A DNA stretch of 64,000 nucleotides from Sphingobium yanoikuyae (GTDB lineage Bacteria; Pseudomonadota; Alphaproteobacteria; Sphingomonadales; Sphingomonadaceae). Shown here piece by piece: positions 26,586 to 36,059 of the stretch. The notes beneath the pieces were generated by a model. That model saw nothing but the letters and a program-made list of their open reading frames with translations. It was not told where the DNA came from and made no database searches. Numbering within the stretch: position 1 is the stretch's first letter; every line of letters starts with the position of its first letter. The stretch covers positions 2,127,501 to 2,191,500 of the forward strand of contig NZ_CP139979.1 of assembly GCF_034424525.1 (NCBI RefSeq). Direction: 5' to 3'. The position numbers were made by a program, and so were the translations under genes.

Positions 26586-28343
26586 ATGGACAGCGCCCGC
26601 TTCCCGAATCGCATCCTGTGGATCGCCCTGTTCCTGGGCGTGGCCGGCGGTCTGCTCTGGCTGTCGGGCGAGGTTGCCGAGCGCAATGCCATTGCCCGGC
26701 TGAGCGCGGAAACGCGCGGTGCCGCGATCCTGCGCCAGGCCTATCTCAAGAGCGAGATCGAGCGGTTCCGGCTGTTGCCCATCGCCCTGTCCGACGACAG
26801 CGACCTGGTCGCCGGCCTCACCGGATCGCAGACCGCGCTGCGCGCACTAGACCGCAAGCTGCAGGCGCTCGCCCGCACCACCGGCGCGGCGCAAATCTAT
26901 GTGCTCGATGCATCCGGGCGCACCGTCGCATCGAGCAACTGGGGCAGCGAGCGCAGCTTTGTCGGCCAGGACTATTCCTTCCGCAATTATTTCAAGCTCG
27001 CCGCCGCGCATGGATCGGGCGCGCAATTCGCCCTCGGCACGATCAGCGAACGGCCCGGCATGTATCTGTCGCGGCGATCGCGCGGCGGCGGCTATGTCGT
27101 GGTGAAGCTGGAATTTGACGGGATCGAGCAGCAGTGGGCGCGGCTCGGCGAGATCACCTTCATCACCAGTCGCGAGGGCATCATCCTGATTACCAGCCGC
27201 CCCGACTGGCGCTTCACCACCATCCATCCGTTGTCGGCGCAGGCCAAGCAGCGCTTCCGCGCCGAATTGCAGTCCGGCCGCGGCTCGCTGCTGCCGGTGC
27301 CGCTCAGGGGCATGGGCGATGCCGATGGCCGGCAGATCGTCAGCCCCGCCGACGAACCGCGCCGCCGCCTGCTGTGGCAATCGGTCGCGGCCGGCGAACC
27401 GGGCTGGCAGCTCAACATGCTGACGCCGCTGCATGGCGTGGAAAGCTTCGTGCGCACGGTGCGGCTGGCGACCCTCTTGCTGCTGCTGCTGCTCGCGGGC
27501 GGTATCTGGATATTGCGCGAACGCGCCCATCGCCGCGCCGAACGGGCCGCCATGGCCGCCGCCCGCACCAGCGAACTGGAGGCGATGGTCACCGCCCGCA
27601 CCCGCGAACTTCGTCGCGAGATGGAGGAACGCGCCGCCAGCGAGACACGCGCCGACACGCTGCGCGAAGGGTTGCGCCAGGCCAATCGCCTGGCATCGCT
27701 GGGCCAGATCACCGCCGGCATCGCGCATGAAACCGCCCAGCCCGTCGCCGCAATCCGCAGCTATGCCGCCAATGGCCGACTGTTGATCGAGCGCGGCGAT
27801 GCCGAGGCGGCGGCCGAGAATATGGCGGCGATCGAACGGCTGACCGACCGGATCGGCAAGGTCACGGCCGAACTGCGCGGTTTCTCACGCAAGGCGACCG
27901 GCGCGATCGACGCCATTCCGCTGGCCGGGCCGATCGAGGGCAGCGTGCTGATCCTCAAATCGCGGCTGGCGCGGGTCGACCTGCACCTGCCCGACCTGCC
28001 TGCCGATCTGCGCGTGATGGCCGACACGATCCGGCTGGAACAGGTGCTGGTCAACCTGCTGCAAAATGCGCTCGAAGCGCTGGAGGGCGTGGCCGCGCCC
28101 GCCATCCGCCTGTCGGTCGCGCTCGATGCGGAGACGGTGCTGTTGTCGGTGATCGACAATGGGCCGGGCATCGATCCGTCGGTGCAGGGCCAGCTTTTCA
28201 CCCCCTTCGTCACCAGCCGCCCGTCGGGCCTCGGGCTCGGCCTCGTCATCGCCAGCGACATCATGGCCGACATGGGCGGGTCGCTGCGCCTGCTGCCCAG
28301 TGAAGTCGGCGCCCATTTCCAGCTGAGGCTGCAACGCGCATGA
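26586..28343 (+). CDS. dctB: C4-dicarboxylate sensor histidine kinase
   Basis: Inner-membrane sensor kinase of 585 residues. TM1 is about 9-27 and TM2 about 294-310. Between them lies a roughly 265-residue periplasmic region of the tandem PDC/Cache type seen in DctB (IYVLDASGRTVASSNW; SFVGQDYSFRNYF). A coiled coil (about 311-368) joins TM2 to the HisKA helix with phospho-acceptor His381 (GIAHETAQP). The ATPase domain has N-box NLLQNALEAL, G1 DNGPGID, F-box FTPFVTS and G2 GLGLGL. It senses external succinate/malate and phosphorylates DctD. Its stop overlaps the dctD start (ATGA). Confidence 0.93.
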   Translation: MDSARFPNRILWIALFLGVAGGLLWLSGEVAERNAIARLSAETRGAAILRQAYLKSEIERFRLLPIALSDDSDLVAGLTGSQTALRALDRKLQALARTTGAAQIYVLDASGRTVASSNWGSERSFVGQDYSFRNYFKLAAAHGSGAQFALGTISERPGMYLSRRSRGGGYVVVKLEFDGIEQQWARLGEITFITSREGIILITSRPDWRFTTIHPLSAQAKQRFRAELQSGRGSLLPVPLRGMGDADGRQIVSPADEPRRRLLWQSVAAGEPGWQLNMLTPLHGVESFVRTVRLATLLLLLLLAGGIWILRERAHRRAERAAMAAARTSELEAMVTARTRELRREMEERAASETRADTLREGLRQANRLASLGQITAGIAHETAQPVAAIRSYAANGRLLIERGDAEAAAENMAAIERLTDRIGKVTAELRGFSRKATGAIDAIPLAGPIEGSVLILKSRLARVDLHLPDLPADLRVMADTIRLEQVLVNLLQNALEALEGVAAPAIRLSVALDAETVLLSVIDNGPGIDPSVQGQLFTPFVTSRPSGLGLGLVIASDIMADMGGSLRLLPSEVGAHFQLRLQRA

Positions 28344-29656
28344 CCGACATGCCCCCGCGTCCGATCGCCCTGGTCGACGATGATGATGATTTGCGCGCCG
28401 CCATGGCGCAGACGCTGACGCTGGCAGGCCATGATGTTCGCGCCTTCGCCCGCGCTGCCGATGCGCTGACGGCGATCGATGCGGACTTTCCCGGCGTGGT
28501 GGTCAGCGACGTCCGGATGCCGCATATGTCGGGCATCGACCTGTTCCGGGCGCTCCATGCCCGCGACGCGGAACTGCCGGTGATCCTGGTCACCGGCCAT
28601 GGCGATGTGCCGATGGCGGTGGATGCGCTCAAGGCCGGCGCCTGGGACTTCCTGACCAAGCCCTTTGATCCCGACGCGTTGCTGGCGTCGGTCGCGCGGG
28701 CGAGCGAGAAAAGGCTGCTAGTGATCGAGAATCGTCGCCTGCGCGCAATGGTCGATACCGCCGTCGCCTCCCCGCTGATTGGTCATTCCCCGGCGATCGA
28801 GCGGCTGCGCGACATGGTGGCGACATTGGCCGACACCAATATCGACATATTGGTCGAGGGCGAGACCGGCACCGGCAAGGAACTGGTCGCGCGCATGATC
28901 CATCAGCGCAGCCGCCGCGCCAGCGCCCAGTTCGTCAGCATCGCCTGCGCCGCCGTGCCCGATACGATCGCCGAGACCAGCCTGCATGGCGAAAGCCTGG
29001 CCGGACGCGCGCCGCTCGAAGGCCGGCTGGCCCGCGCGCATCAGGGCACCTTGTTCCTCGACGATGTCGACCAGTCCGGCCCGGCGCTCCAGGCGCATCT
29101 GATCCAGTTTCTGGAGGATCGACTGGTCCGCCCGGTCGGCGCGCGCGAACCCCAGCCGGTGGACCTGCGCGTGATCGGCTGCATGACGCAGCAGGGCCAG
29201 GCGGCGACGATCCAGCCGGCCCTGCTCTATCGGCTGGCGGCGGTGCGGCTGCACATCCCGCCGCTGCGCGAACGGCGCGAGGATATTCCGCTGATCTTCG
29301 CCCATCTGCTCGATGCCGCCGCCCGTCGCTTTCGCCGCGCGGTGCCGCCGGTCAGCCGCGCGGTGCTGGCCCATCTGCTGGACCATGACTGGCCCGGCAA
29401 CGTCCATGAACTGGGGCGGCTGGCCGAACGGCTGGCACTGGGTCTGGAGCAGGAACCGGTTGCCGATGGCGCGACGCTGCCGCTCGACGCGCGCATGGAT
29501 GCGTTCGAGCGCATGGCGATCATCGAGGCGATCCAGGCGACCGGTGGCGACATGGGCCAGGCCATCGAGCGCCTCGGCCTGCCGCGCAAGACCTTCTATT
29601 ATCGGGTCCGGCGGCTGGGCATCGACCTGCGGAAGCTGCGCGGGCTGGATGGATAG
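28340..29656 (+). CDS. dctD: DctD-type response regulator lacking the GAFTGA loop
   Basis: Response regulator of 438 residues: receiver (1-120; D12-D15 pocket, phospho-acceptor D57, K107), AAA+ domain (about 145-370) and Fis-type helix-turn-helix at the C-terminus (AIERLGLPRKTFYYRVRRL). Walker A is intact (GETGTGKE, 174-181). Where enhancer-binding proteins have GAFTGA, needed to touch sigma-54, this one reads HGESLAGRAPLEGR (216-229). The Walker B motif is LFLDDVD with Asp in place of the usual Glu. It probably still binds DNA and responds to DctB, but sigma-54 activation is doubtful. It may act through sigma-70, as known for GAFTGA-less NtrC of Rhodobacter. Confidence 0.88.
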   Translation: MTDMPPRPIALVDDDDDLRAAMAQTLTLAGHDVRAFARAADALTAIDADFPGVVVSDVRMPHMSGIDLFRALHARDAELPVILVTGHGDVPMAVDALKAGAWDFLTKPFDPDALLASVARASEKRLLVIENRRLRAMVDTAVASPLIGHSPAIERLRDMVATLADTNIDILVEGETGTGKELVARMIHQRSRRASAQFVSIACAAVPDTIAETSLHGESLAGRAPLEGRLARAHQGTLFLDDVDQSGPALQAHLIQFLEDRLVRPVGAREPQPVDLRVIGCMTQQGQAATIQPALLYRLAAVRLHIPPLRERREDIPLIFAHLLDAAARRFRRAVPPVSRAVLAHLLDHDWPGNVHELGRLAERLALGLEQEPVADGATLPLDARMDAFERMAIIEAIQATGGDMGQAIERLGLPRKTFYYRVRRLGIDLRKLRGLDG

Positions 29657-29691
29657 GGCACCAGCCACATGACAGAAATGTAATGTTTGAT

Positions 29692-29703
29692 ATGTTGTAA
29701 CAT
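29692..29703 (+). promoter_or_regulatory. Zur-like box upstream of ZnuD-like receptor
   Basis: ATGTTGTAACAT, a 12-bp palindrome with one mismatched pair, in the 149-bp gap before the receptor gene and about 103 bp from its start. It is one base from ATGTTATAACAT, the core of alphaproteobacterial Zur sites as I recall them. The regulator itself is not in the window. Confidence 0.5.
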
Positions 29704-29805
29704 CATGGGCATGTTTTTAGAGACGCAAGACAGCCTCCAGCGCGACCGAGCAGGGCGTGGAGGTCAGAATAATGTCGCTCCATCCACCTCGGGGGATCCA
29801 AGTCC

Positions 29806-31917
29806 ATGCAATTCCAGTTTCTCGCCGGCTGCGCGCTTGCCGTTCTCGGCGTTTCGACAGCCGCCCATGCGCAAACCGCATCGGATGACGCCGCCGACGG
29901 CTATCATCAGGCGGCCCGTTCCGACATCATCGTCACCGGCATATTGCCGACCCGTCGCCAGGACATGCTGTCCAGTGTCGCCGTGGTCGAAGGCAAGGAT
30001 CTGACCCAGGCGATCCGCCCGTCGATCGGCGAGACGCTGGAACATCAGCCGGGCGTATCCGCCACCTCCTTCGGCCCCAGCGCCTCGCGCCCGGTCCTGC
30101 GCGGCCTGCAGGGCGAACGCGTCAAGATGCTGACCAACAGCCTGTCGACCGTCGACGTGTCCAACACCTCGGTCGATCATGCGGTCGTCGTCAATCCGCT
30201 GCTTGCCGAACGGATCGAGGTGCTGCGCGGGCCGCAGTCGCTGCTCTACGGATCGTCGGCGATCGGCGGCGTCGTCAACGTCATCGACAAGCGTATCCCC
30301 ACGGCCATCCCGGATGAGCCGGTCCATGTCGATGCGATCGGCACCTATGGCTCGGCCGCGGACGAGCGTTCGGGCGCGGCCTCGGTCGACGTGCCGCTAT
30401 CGGGCGGCTGGGTCGCCCATGCCGATGGCAGCTATCTCAAGAACGACGATGTCCGCATCGGCGGCCATGCCCTCACCCCTGCCCTGCGCGATCAGGCGCT
30501 GGCATCGAGCCTGCTCCCCGCCGACGACAGCGAGGAAGCGATCGACTTCGCCGGCAATGCCGCGGTCAAGGGCAAGCTGCCCAATTCGGCGGCCAAGACC
30601 TGGACCGCCGGCGGTGGCATCGCCTATATCGGCGACACCGGCAATATCGGCATTTCCTACGACCATTATGACAGCCTCTATGGCGTGCCGATCCGCTTCG
30701 CGACCCAGCCGGGCGACGAACAGGAAGCCCCGCGCCTCAGCATGAAGCAGGACAGCGTCAACCTGCGCGCCGAAGTGAATGGCGACGGCAATGTACTGGA
30801 CAAGGTTTCGCTGCGCCTGGGCTATGCGGACTATACCCATGCCGAACTGGAGGAAGATGGCTCGGTCGGCACCGCCTTCTTCAGCAAGGGCATGGAAGCC
30901 AGGCTGGAACTGACCCAGGCCAAGCATGGCGCCTGGCGCGGCGCGACCGGGGTGCAACTGTTCAATCGCGACTTCAACGTGATCGGCGAGGAAGCCTTCC
31001 TGCCGAAGAATTCGACCACGCAGGTCGGCGTCTTCACCCTGCAGCAGCTCGATTATGGCGCGCTCAAGTTCGAGCTGGGTGGCCGCTACGAACATACCAG
31101 CCTGACCGCCAATCCGCTGGAGGATCAGGAGCAGTTCTTCACCGGCCAACGCAGCTTCGACGCCTTCTCCGGCTCGGTCGGCGCCTCCTATGGCCTGACC
31201 GACAGCTGGCGCATCGGCCTCAATCTGTCGCATACCGAACGCGCGCCGGCGGCTGAAGAATTGTTCGCCAACGGCCCCCATGCCGGCACCCAGGCCTATG
31301 AGGTCGGCAATCCCGACTTCAACCTGGAAAAGGCCAACAGCGTCGAAGCGATCCTGCGCGGCAGCGGCGACAATTACAGCTTCGAGGCGTCGGCCTATCA
31401 CACCTGGTTCTCGAACTTCATCTATGAGGATCTGACCGGCGAGGAAGAAGATGGCCTGCCCGTCTATGCGTTCAACCAGGCGGACGCCCGCTATTATGGC
31501 TTCGAGGTGCAAGGATCGCTGACCCTGGCCAAGCTGGGCGACGGCAAGATCGTCGCTGATGGCTTGGCCGACTATGTCCATGCCAATGTGAAGAGCGTCG
31601 GGCCGGCGCCGCGCATTCCTCCGCTCCGTCTGCTCGGTGGCCTAGCCTATCAGGCGACCAAGTTCGACCTGCGCGGCGAAGTCGAGCGTGTCAGCAAGCA
31701 GGACCGGGTCGCCGAGTTCGAGACCACGACGCCCGGCTACACCATGGTCAATGCCGAGCTGAATGTTCGCCCGTGGGGCAAGGAACGTCCGCTCAGCTTC
31801 GCCCTGTCGGCCAACAACATCTTCGATGTGGTCGCTCGCCGGGCCTCGTCCTTCCTCAAGGACTATGCCCCGCTCACTGGCCGCGACATCCGCGTGACCG
31901 CGCGGGTCAGCTTCTGA
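29806..31917 (+). CDS. TonB-dependent receptor, ZnuD-like
   Basis: Outer-membrane receptor of 703 residues. The signal peptide ends at AHA (residue 22). The TonB-box region is SDIIVTGIL, and the plug contains IGETLEHQPGVSATSFGPSASRPVLRG and RIEVLRGPQSLLYGSSAIGG. The barrel ends in TARVSF. The short plug without siderophore-receptor features, the acidic loop (GEEEDG) and the overall size resemble the ZnuD/COG1629 zinc receptors. The Zur-like box upstream supports zinc uptake; there is no direct proof of substrate. It follows dctD by 149 bp and ends at a hairpin shared with the convergent M14 peptidase gene. Confidence 0.85.
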   Translation: MQFQFLAGCALAVLGVSTAAHAQTASDDAADGYHQAARSDIIVTGILPTRRQDMLSSVAVVEGKDLTQAIRPSIGETLEHQPGVSATSFGPSASRPVLRGLQGERVKMLTNSLSTVDVSNTSVDHAVVVNPLLAERIEVLRGPQSLLYGSSAIGGVVNVIDKRIPTAIPDEPVHVDAIGTYGSAADERSGAASVDVPLSGGWVAHADGSYLKNDDVRIGGHALTPALRDQALASSLLPADDSEEAIDFAGNAAVKGKLPNSAAKTWTAGGGIAYIGDTGNIGISYDHYDSLYGVPIRFATQPGDEQEAPRLSMKQDSVNLRAEVNGDGNVLDKVSLRLGYADYTHAELEEDGSVGTAFFSKGMEARLELTQAKHGAWRGATGVQLFNRDFNVIGEEAFLPKNSTTQVGVFTLQQLDYGALKFELGGRYEHTSLTANPLEDQEQFFTGQRSFDAFSGSVGASYGLTDSWRIGLNLSHTERAPAAEELFANGPHAGTQAYEVGNPDFNLEKANSVEAILRGSGDNYSFEASAYHTWFSNFIYEDLTGEEEDGLPVYAFNQADARYYGFEVQGSLTLAKLGDGKIVADGLADYVHANVKSVGPAPRIPPLRLLGGLAYQATKFDLRGEVERVSKQDRVAEFETTTPGYTMVNAELNVRPWGKERPLSFALSANNIFDVVARRASSFLKDYAPLTGRDIRVTARVSF

Positions 31918-31924
31918 TTTGGAA

Positions 31925-31953
31925 GAACCGGGGCGGGTCGACCGCCCCGGTTC
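31925..31953. terminator. Bidirectional terminator hairpin
   Basis: Perfect 12-bp stem (GAACCGGGGCGG 31925-31936 with CCGCCCCGGTTC 31942-31953) and a 5-base loop, filling the 43-bp gap between the convergent ZnuD-like and M14 peptidase genes. Confidence 0.8.
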
Positions 31954-31960
31954 ATCGGGC

Positions 31961-33769
31961 TCAATTCTCCCTGAGCACAGGATAGAGATGATGATAGGGG
32001 CTGCGATCGGGCAGCCGGGCCGACAGCCAGTCGAGCCGCGCGTCGCCATCGGCCGCAAATGTAGCATCAGCGGCCAGTTTCGCCTCGAACTCTGCGCGAA
32101 GCTGCGCATCAGCGGCCAGCAGCGCCTCGGCGATCGGCGCCCGGACAAAATCCTCTGCCCCGGAAGGCGCCGCCAATATCTCCGGGAAGAAGCCCCAGGC
32201 AAGGAAACTGTCCTGGCTTTCCGGCTCCAGCAGCGCGGCCGCCAGCAGGCCGAGCGGCTGGTCGGCCTGCACCCGCACCGTACCGACGGGCAGCGTTTCG
32301 GTCACGGCTTCGTGCCGCAACTTCGTGTCCAGCGGGATACGCGCGTCGCGCACCGGCATCGATTGTGGGTCGACCAGCCGCGCCCGATCGAGCGTCAGCG
32401 TGCGCGGCGCGTCCAGCACCTCATAGCGGATGCCGTGCAGCGTCAGCCGGTCGATTACCTCAGCCTGCCCGGCCGGTATCCACCAGGCCCTCGGCAGGCG
32501 CACCGTCTCGACCGGTTCCTGGCCGATGATCGGCATCCGCCAGTCGACGGGGCGACCCAGCCATTTCTGTTCCCTGCGTCCGCTCGCTGGTGAGACATAG
32601 GTGTCGAAGGCGATGCCCTTGAACCGTTCGACCCAGCCGATCGGCTGCGCAGCGGGTTTCCACCGGGTCAGCATTTCGGCGGGGCGCGATGCCCGGTCGC
32701 TGGCCTTCGCCTGCGCAATCGCTCCGGCATCCTGTCCGGCCAGTTTAAGCGCCGCCTCCAGCAGGACATAGGTGCCCAGCACCCGCTGGCGATAGGGCTT
32801 CATCATATGGTTTTCGACCAGCACGGTCGGAACGCCGATGAAATCGCCATAGCCGGTCGAATAGCGCGGTCCTTCGGGCGCCTGGCGAATACCCTTGGTC
32901 GGCTCGCGGGTATCGATCGGGCTGGGATAGATGGTGGGGACATGCCCGGCCTTTTCCAGCGCCGCCGTCACGCTCGGTCCGAAACGGCCCTGCAGCCAGT
33001 CGGCGGTGGCGCGATGATAGGCATAGCGGCCCCAGCCGGCATAGGTGAATGTGATGTCATATTGCATGTCGAAACCGTCGCTGACATGGCAATCGACATA
33101 GAGGATCGGGTCCAGCCGGCGCAGCAGGCCGATCATCGCCCGGCTTTCGGGCGCGTCCGCTTTTGCATAGTCGCGGTTCAGGTTGATGTTGCGGCTATTG
33201 CCGACATAGCCCTTCTCCGCCGGGCCGCGCAGCGCCGGGAAGTTCCAGCGGCTCATCTTCTCATGCCCGTCGATATTATAGACCGGCACGAACACCAGAT
33301 CGACCTTGTCGAGCAGGCTGTCCTTGCCGCGCAGCGCGATGTCGCGCAGCAGCATCAGGCCGGCATCCTTGCCGTCAATCTCGCCCGCATGGATGCCCGC
33401 CTGCACCAACACGACCGGCTTGCCTGGCCCGCCCTTGCTGGCGCGGACGAGCAGCATGTCGCGCCCTTCGCCGGTGCGGCCGAAGGTTTCGAGGCTGATG
33501 AGGGGCGAAGCGGCGTCCAAGCGCTTCAACCACGCCGTAACCTCGGCATAGCGCGGCGTGATGGAAAAACCTGCCTGCTCGGCCGGCGTGATCCAGGGAT
33601 CATCCTTGCCGACGACCAGCTTCTCGCTGGCGCCGGACCAGGGCAGCGTTGGCGGTAGCACCGAAGCGGGCAGCCCCGGCAGCGGCGCCTCAGTCGGCGG
33701 CTGCGCGATGGCGGTGCCCGCGACACAGAAAGCGGCGGCGCCCAGAAGGCGCGTCATCGTCTTGCTCAT
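31961..33769 (-). CDS. Secreted M14-family zinc carboxypeptidase
   Basis: A 602-residue exported metallopeptidase (signal peptide to about residue 22, TAIAQ). The M14 zinc motif HxxE is HAGEID (IHAGEIDGK), and the third ligand His is in YVDCHVSDG. NSRNINLNRDY provides substrate-binding Asn/Arg, and the catalytic Glu is likely in VLVENHMMK. The C-terminal ~250 residues are an accessory region of unknown role. ATG 33769 has AAGGA upstream; the open frame runs on to 33871. It follows the siderophore-type receptor gene by 17 bp, so the two form an operon. A link to metal uptake, for example processing of a peptide chelator, is only a suggestion. Confidence 0.88.
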   Translation of the reverse strand: MSKTMTRLLGAAAFCVAGTAIAQPPTEAPLPGLPASVLPPTLPWSGASEKLVVGKDDPWITPAEQAGFSITPRYAEVTAWLKRLDAASPLISLETFGRTGEGRDMLLVRASKGGPGKPVVLVQAGIHAGEIDGKDAGLMLLRDIALRGKDSLLDKVDLVFVPVYNIDGHEKMSRWNFPALRGPAEKGYVGNSRNINLNRDYAKADAPESRAMIGLLRRLDPILYVDCHVSDGFDMQYDITFTYAGWGRYAYHRATADWLQGRFGPSVTAALEKAGHVPTIYPSPIDTREPTKGIRQAPEGPRYSTGYGDFIGVPTVLVENHMMKPYRQRVLGTYVLLEAALKLAGQDAGAIAQAKASDRASRPAEMLTRWKPAAQPIGWVERFKGIAFDTYVSPASGRREQKWLGRPVDWRMPIIGQEPVETVRLPRAWWIPAGQAEVIDRLTLHGIRYEVLDAPRTLTLDRARLVDPQSMPVRDARIPLDTKLRHEAVTETLPVGTVRVQADQPLGLLAAALLEPESQDSFLAWGFFPEILAAPSGAEDFVRAPIAEALLAADAQLRAEFEAKLAADATFAADGDARLDWLSARLPDRSPYHHLYPVLREN

Positions 33770-33786
33770 CTCTCTATCCTTCCGGC

Positions 33787-35991
33787 TCAGAAGCGGGCGC
33801 GCACGCCGACGGTGGCGGTGCGCGGCGTGCCCGGCTGCACCCAGACGGAGCTGTAGCTGCTGGCATACCATGTCTCGTCAAACAGGTTGCTGATCGTCCC
33901 GAACAGCTCGACACCCTCGATCACATCGACGCTGCCGAACAGGCGGAACAGGGTGTGCGACGGCAGGGTGAAGTCCGTGCCCGTCTCGCCCAGCCGTTCG
34001 CCGACATATTGCATGCCCGCGCCCAGTTGCGCCCCGCGCCCGGCCAGTTCGAAATGCTTGGCAACCTGGATGTTGAGATTGTGATCGGGAATGTTGATCA
34101 GCCTGTCCCCCGGCAGGATCTGGGTGGCGAAATTGGGATCGTTCACCGCCTCCCGCGCTTCGGCATCGGTATAGGCGTAGCTCAGCAGGACATCGATGTC
34201 GCCGGGCAGATGGCCGTTCACGTCCAGTTCGATGCCACGACTGCGCGCCTTGCCGATCGCAACGGAAAAGCCGGGATTATTATTGTCGCTGGCCAGCACA
34301 TTATCCTTAGTCAGCTGATAGACGGACAGGGTGCCGGTCAGCGCGCCGCCGAGCGCGGTCAGCTTGACGCCAGCCTCGATCGACTCACTCGTTTCCGGGT
34401 CGAAGATATTGTTGAAGAAATCCGCGCCGACATTGGCGCGATAGCCCTGGCCATAAGCGGCATAGAGGGTGATCGGATCGCTGAGGTCATAGACGATGCC
34501 GGCCTGCGGGCTGAACCGCTCATATTTGCGGCTGTTGTAACGGTTGGCCTCCGGAAGGGTGCGATTATCGACCTTCAGCGTCAGATTGTCATAACGGCCG
34601 CCGATGCGGATCTGGAGCCGTTCGGTCAGTTCGATCTGGTCCTGCACATAGAAGCCAAAGCTGCGCTGGGTATCCAGACGATTTGTCAGCACCGACGTCG
34701 CAGGCAGCGGATATTGGCCATAGACCGGATTGTCGATGTCGATGACATAGCCGGCCTGGTCACTGGGGTTGGTACTGACAGCTGGCGGGCGGAAGCGCGT
34801 GAAATAATTATCATATTCGAACTGGTCGAAATCGCCGCCGATCAGCACCCGATGGCGCAGCGATCCGGTCTCGAACTTGCCGGCAACTTCGGCGCGGATC
34901 ACGCTATGTTCCGCATCATAGCGACGCGAGTGGCGCTGGCGCGACAGGGAATGGCCGTCGACATAGAGTTTCTGACGCGACGCGGTCTGCTCCGCGTCGG
35001 ACGAAAAACCGGTCAGCAGCGTGTCGCGATGGCTGGCCCCGACCAGCAGGCTCCAGTCATCATTGAACTGATGGTCGAGCCGCAACTGGTGGCCGGTGGC
35101 GCGCGCCACCGTGTCGCCATCGCCCGGCTCGCCCAAGAAGCGCGAGCGCGGCACGGTGTCGAAATCATTGTTCAGGACGACGATGCCGCGATCAAACGGG
35201 ACTTCCACGCGGGTCCATTCGAAATCATAGGTCAGGCGCGTCCGATCGCCCAGCGCAACGCCGATCGAGGGCAGGAAGCCCCAGCGCTTTTGCGACACAT
35301 AGTCGCGGAAGGTGTCGCCCTTCTCATAATAGCCGATCAGCCGCGCGGTGATGCCGTCGGTCAGCGCCAGATTGGCGTCGGCGTCGGCGCGGAACCGGTC
35401 ATAGCTGCCATATTGCAGCGATCCGCTGCCGAAGGTCCGGCCGATTTCGGCCTGCTTGGTGACGAGGTTGATCGTGCCGCCCGGCTCGCCGCGCCCGATC
35501 AGCGCCGCCGCCGGCCCTTTCAGCACCTCGACCCGCTCGATCCCGGCCACGTCGCGCTGGCCGCCAAAGCCGCGCCCGGCGTTGAAGCCATTGACCAGGT
35601 AGCCGCTCGGCAGATTTTCATCTCCGGCAAAGCCGCGAATGGCGAAACTGTCCCACAGCCCGCCCAGCGTATTCTGGCGCGCGACCGAGGCATTCATGTC
35701 CAGCGCGTCGGTCAGGCGCAGGATATTATTCTGCTGCAGCGTCTCCGCGTCGATCTCGGTGCTCGCCTGGGGAATTTCCTTCACGGAGAAATCCCCGCGA
35801 TAGGCCTGGCGCACGCCGTCGACCGTGATGGCACCCTCGCCCTCCGGCACATGATGAACCGCGTCGCCGGTCTGCGCCTGGGCTGGAAGCCAGGCCAGGA
35901 CGGCGGCCAGCGGCAGCGCGCGGGCGATGTGATGGAAGCGACGGGAACGGACGGGCGCAGCGCAGGCGCGCGGCAGGAACTGGATCGACAT
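33787..35991 (-). CDS. TonB-dependent siderophore receptor
   Basis: A 734-residue outer-membrane receptor. The leader is long (about 40 residues, cleavage after AQA). An N-terminal SVKEIPQASTEIDAETLQQ segment precedes a plug with DALDMNASVARQN, FAIRGF, GIERVEVLKGPAAALIGRGEPGG and INLVTKQA, the FhuA/FpvA-type siderophore-receptor signature. The barrel ends in ARF, with a YAAYGQGYRANVGADFF strand as in ferrichrome/pyoverdine receptors. ATG 35991 has GGGGA upstream. It forms an operon with the M14 peptidase and is divergent from the ABC transporter across a 153-bp region with two inverted repeats. Ligand unknown; iron- or zinc-chelate is likely. Confidence 0.92.
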   Translation of the reverse strand: MSIQFLPRACAAPVRSRRFHHIARALPLAAVLAWLPAQAQTGDAVHHVPEGEGAITVDGVRQAYRGDFSVKEIPQASTEIDAETLQQNNILRLTDALDMNASVARQNTLGGLWDSFAIRGFAGDENLPSGYLVNGFNAGRGFGGQRDVAGIERVEVLKGPAAALIGRGEPGGTINLVTKQAEIGRTFGSGSLQYGSYDRFRADADANLALTDGITARLIGYYEKGDTFRDYVSQKRWGFLPSIGVALGDRTRLTYDFEWTRVEVPFDRGIVVLNNDFDTVPRSRFLGEPGDGDTVARATGHQLRLDHQFNDDWSLLVGASHRDTLLTGFSSDAEQTASRQKLYVDGHSLSRQRHSRRYDAEHSVIRAEVAGKFETGSLRHRVLIGGDFDQFEYDNYFTRFRPPAVSTNPSDQAGYVIDIDNPVYGQYPLPATSVLTNRLDTQRSFGFYVQDQIELTERLQIRIGGRYDNLTLKVDNRTLPEANRYNSRKYERFSPQAGIVYDLSDPITLYAAYGQGYRANVGADFFNNIFDPETSESIEAGVKLTALGGALTGTLSVYQLTKDNVLASDNNNPGFSVAIGKARSRGIELDVNGHLPGDIDVLLSYAYTDAEAREAVNDPNFATQILPGDRLINIPDHNLNIQVAKHFELAGRGAQLGAGMQYVGERLGETGTDFTLPSHTLFRLFGSVDVIEGVELFGTISNLFDETWYASSYSSVWVQPGTPRTATVGVRARF

Positions 35992-36007
35992 ATTTTCCCC
36001 TGAATGA

Positions 36008-36026
36008 AATGAGACGAAATCTCATT
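36008..36026 (-). promoter_or_regulatory. Inverted repeat upstream of siderophore receptor
   Basis: AATGAGA-CGAAA-TCTCATT, 7-bp perfect arms, 16 bp before the receptor start codon. It looks like a metal-regulator (Fur/Zur-type) operator or a mere 5'-UTR hairpin; sequence alone does not decide. Confidence 0.4.
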
Positions 36027-36059
36027 CGCCGTCGCCCCTAGGATAGGCCCGTCGCACCC

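Noticed and set aside
33649..36003. 784-codon + strand frame opposite the siderophore receptor
   Set aside because: The minus strand encodes a clear TonB receptor with signal peptide and terminal strand; the + frame has no motif.
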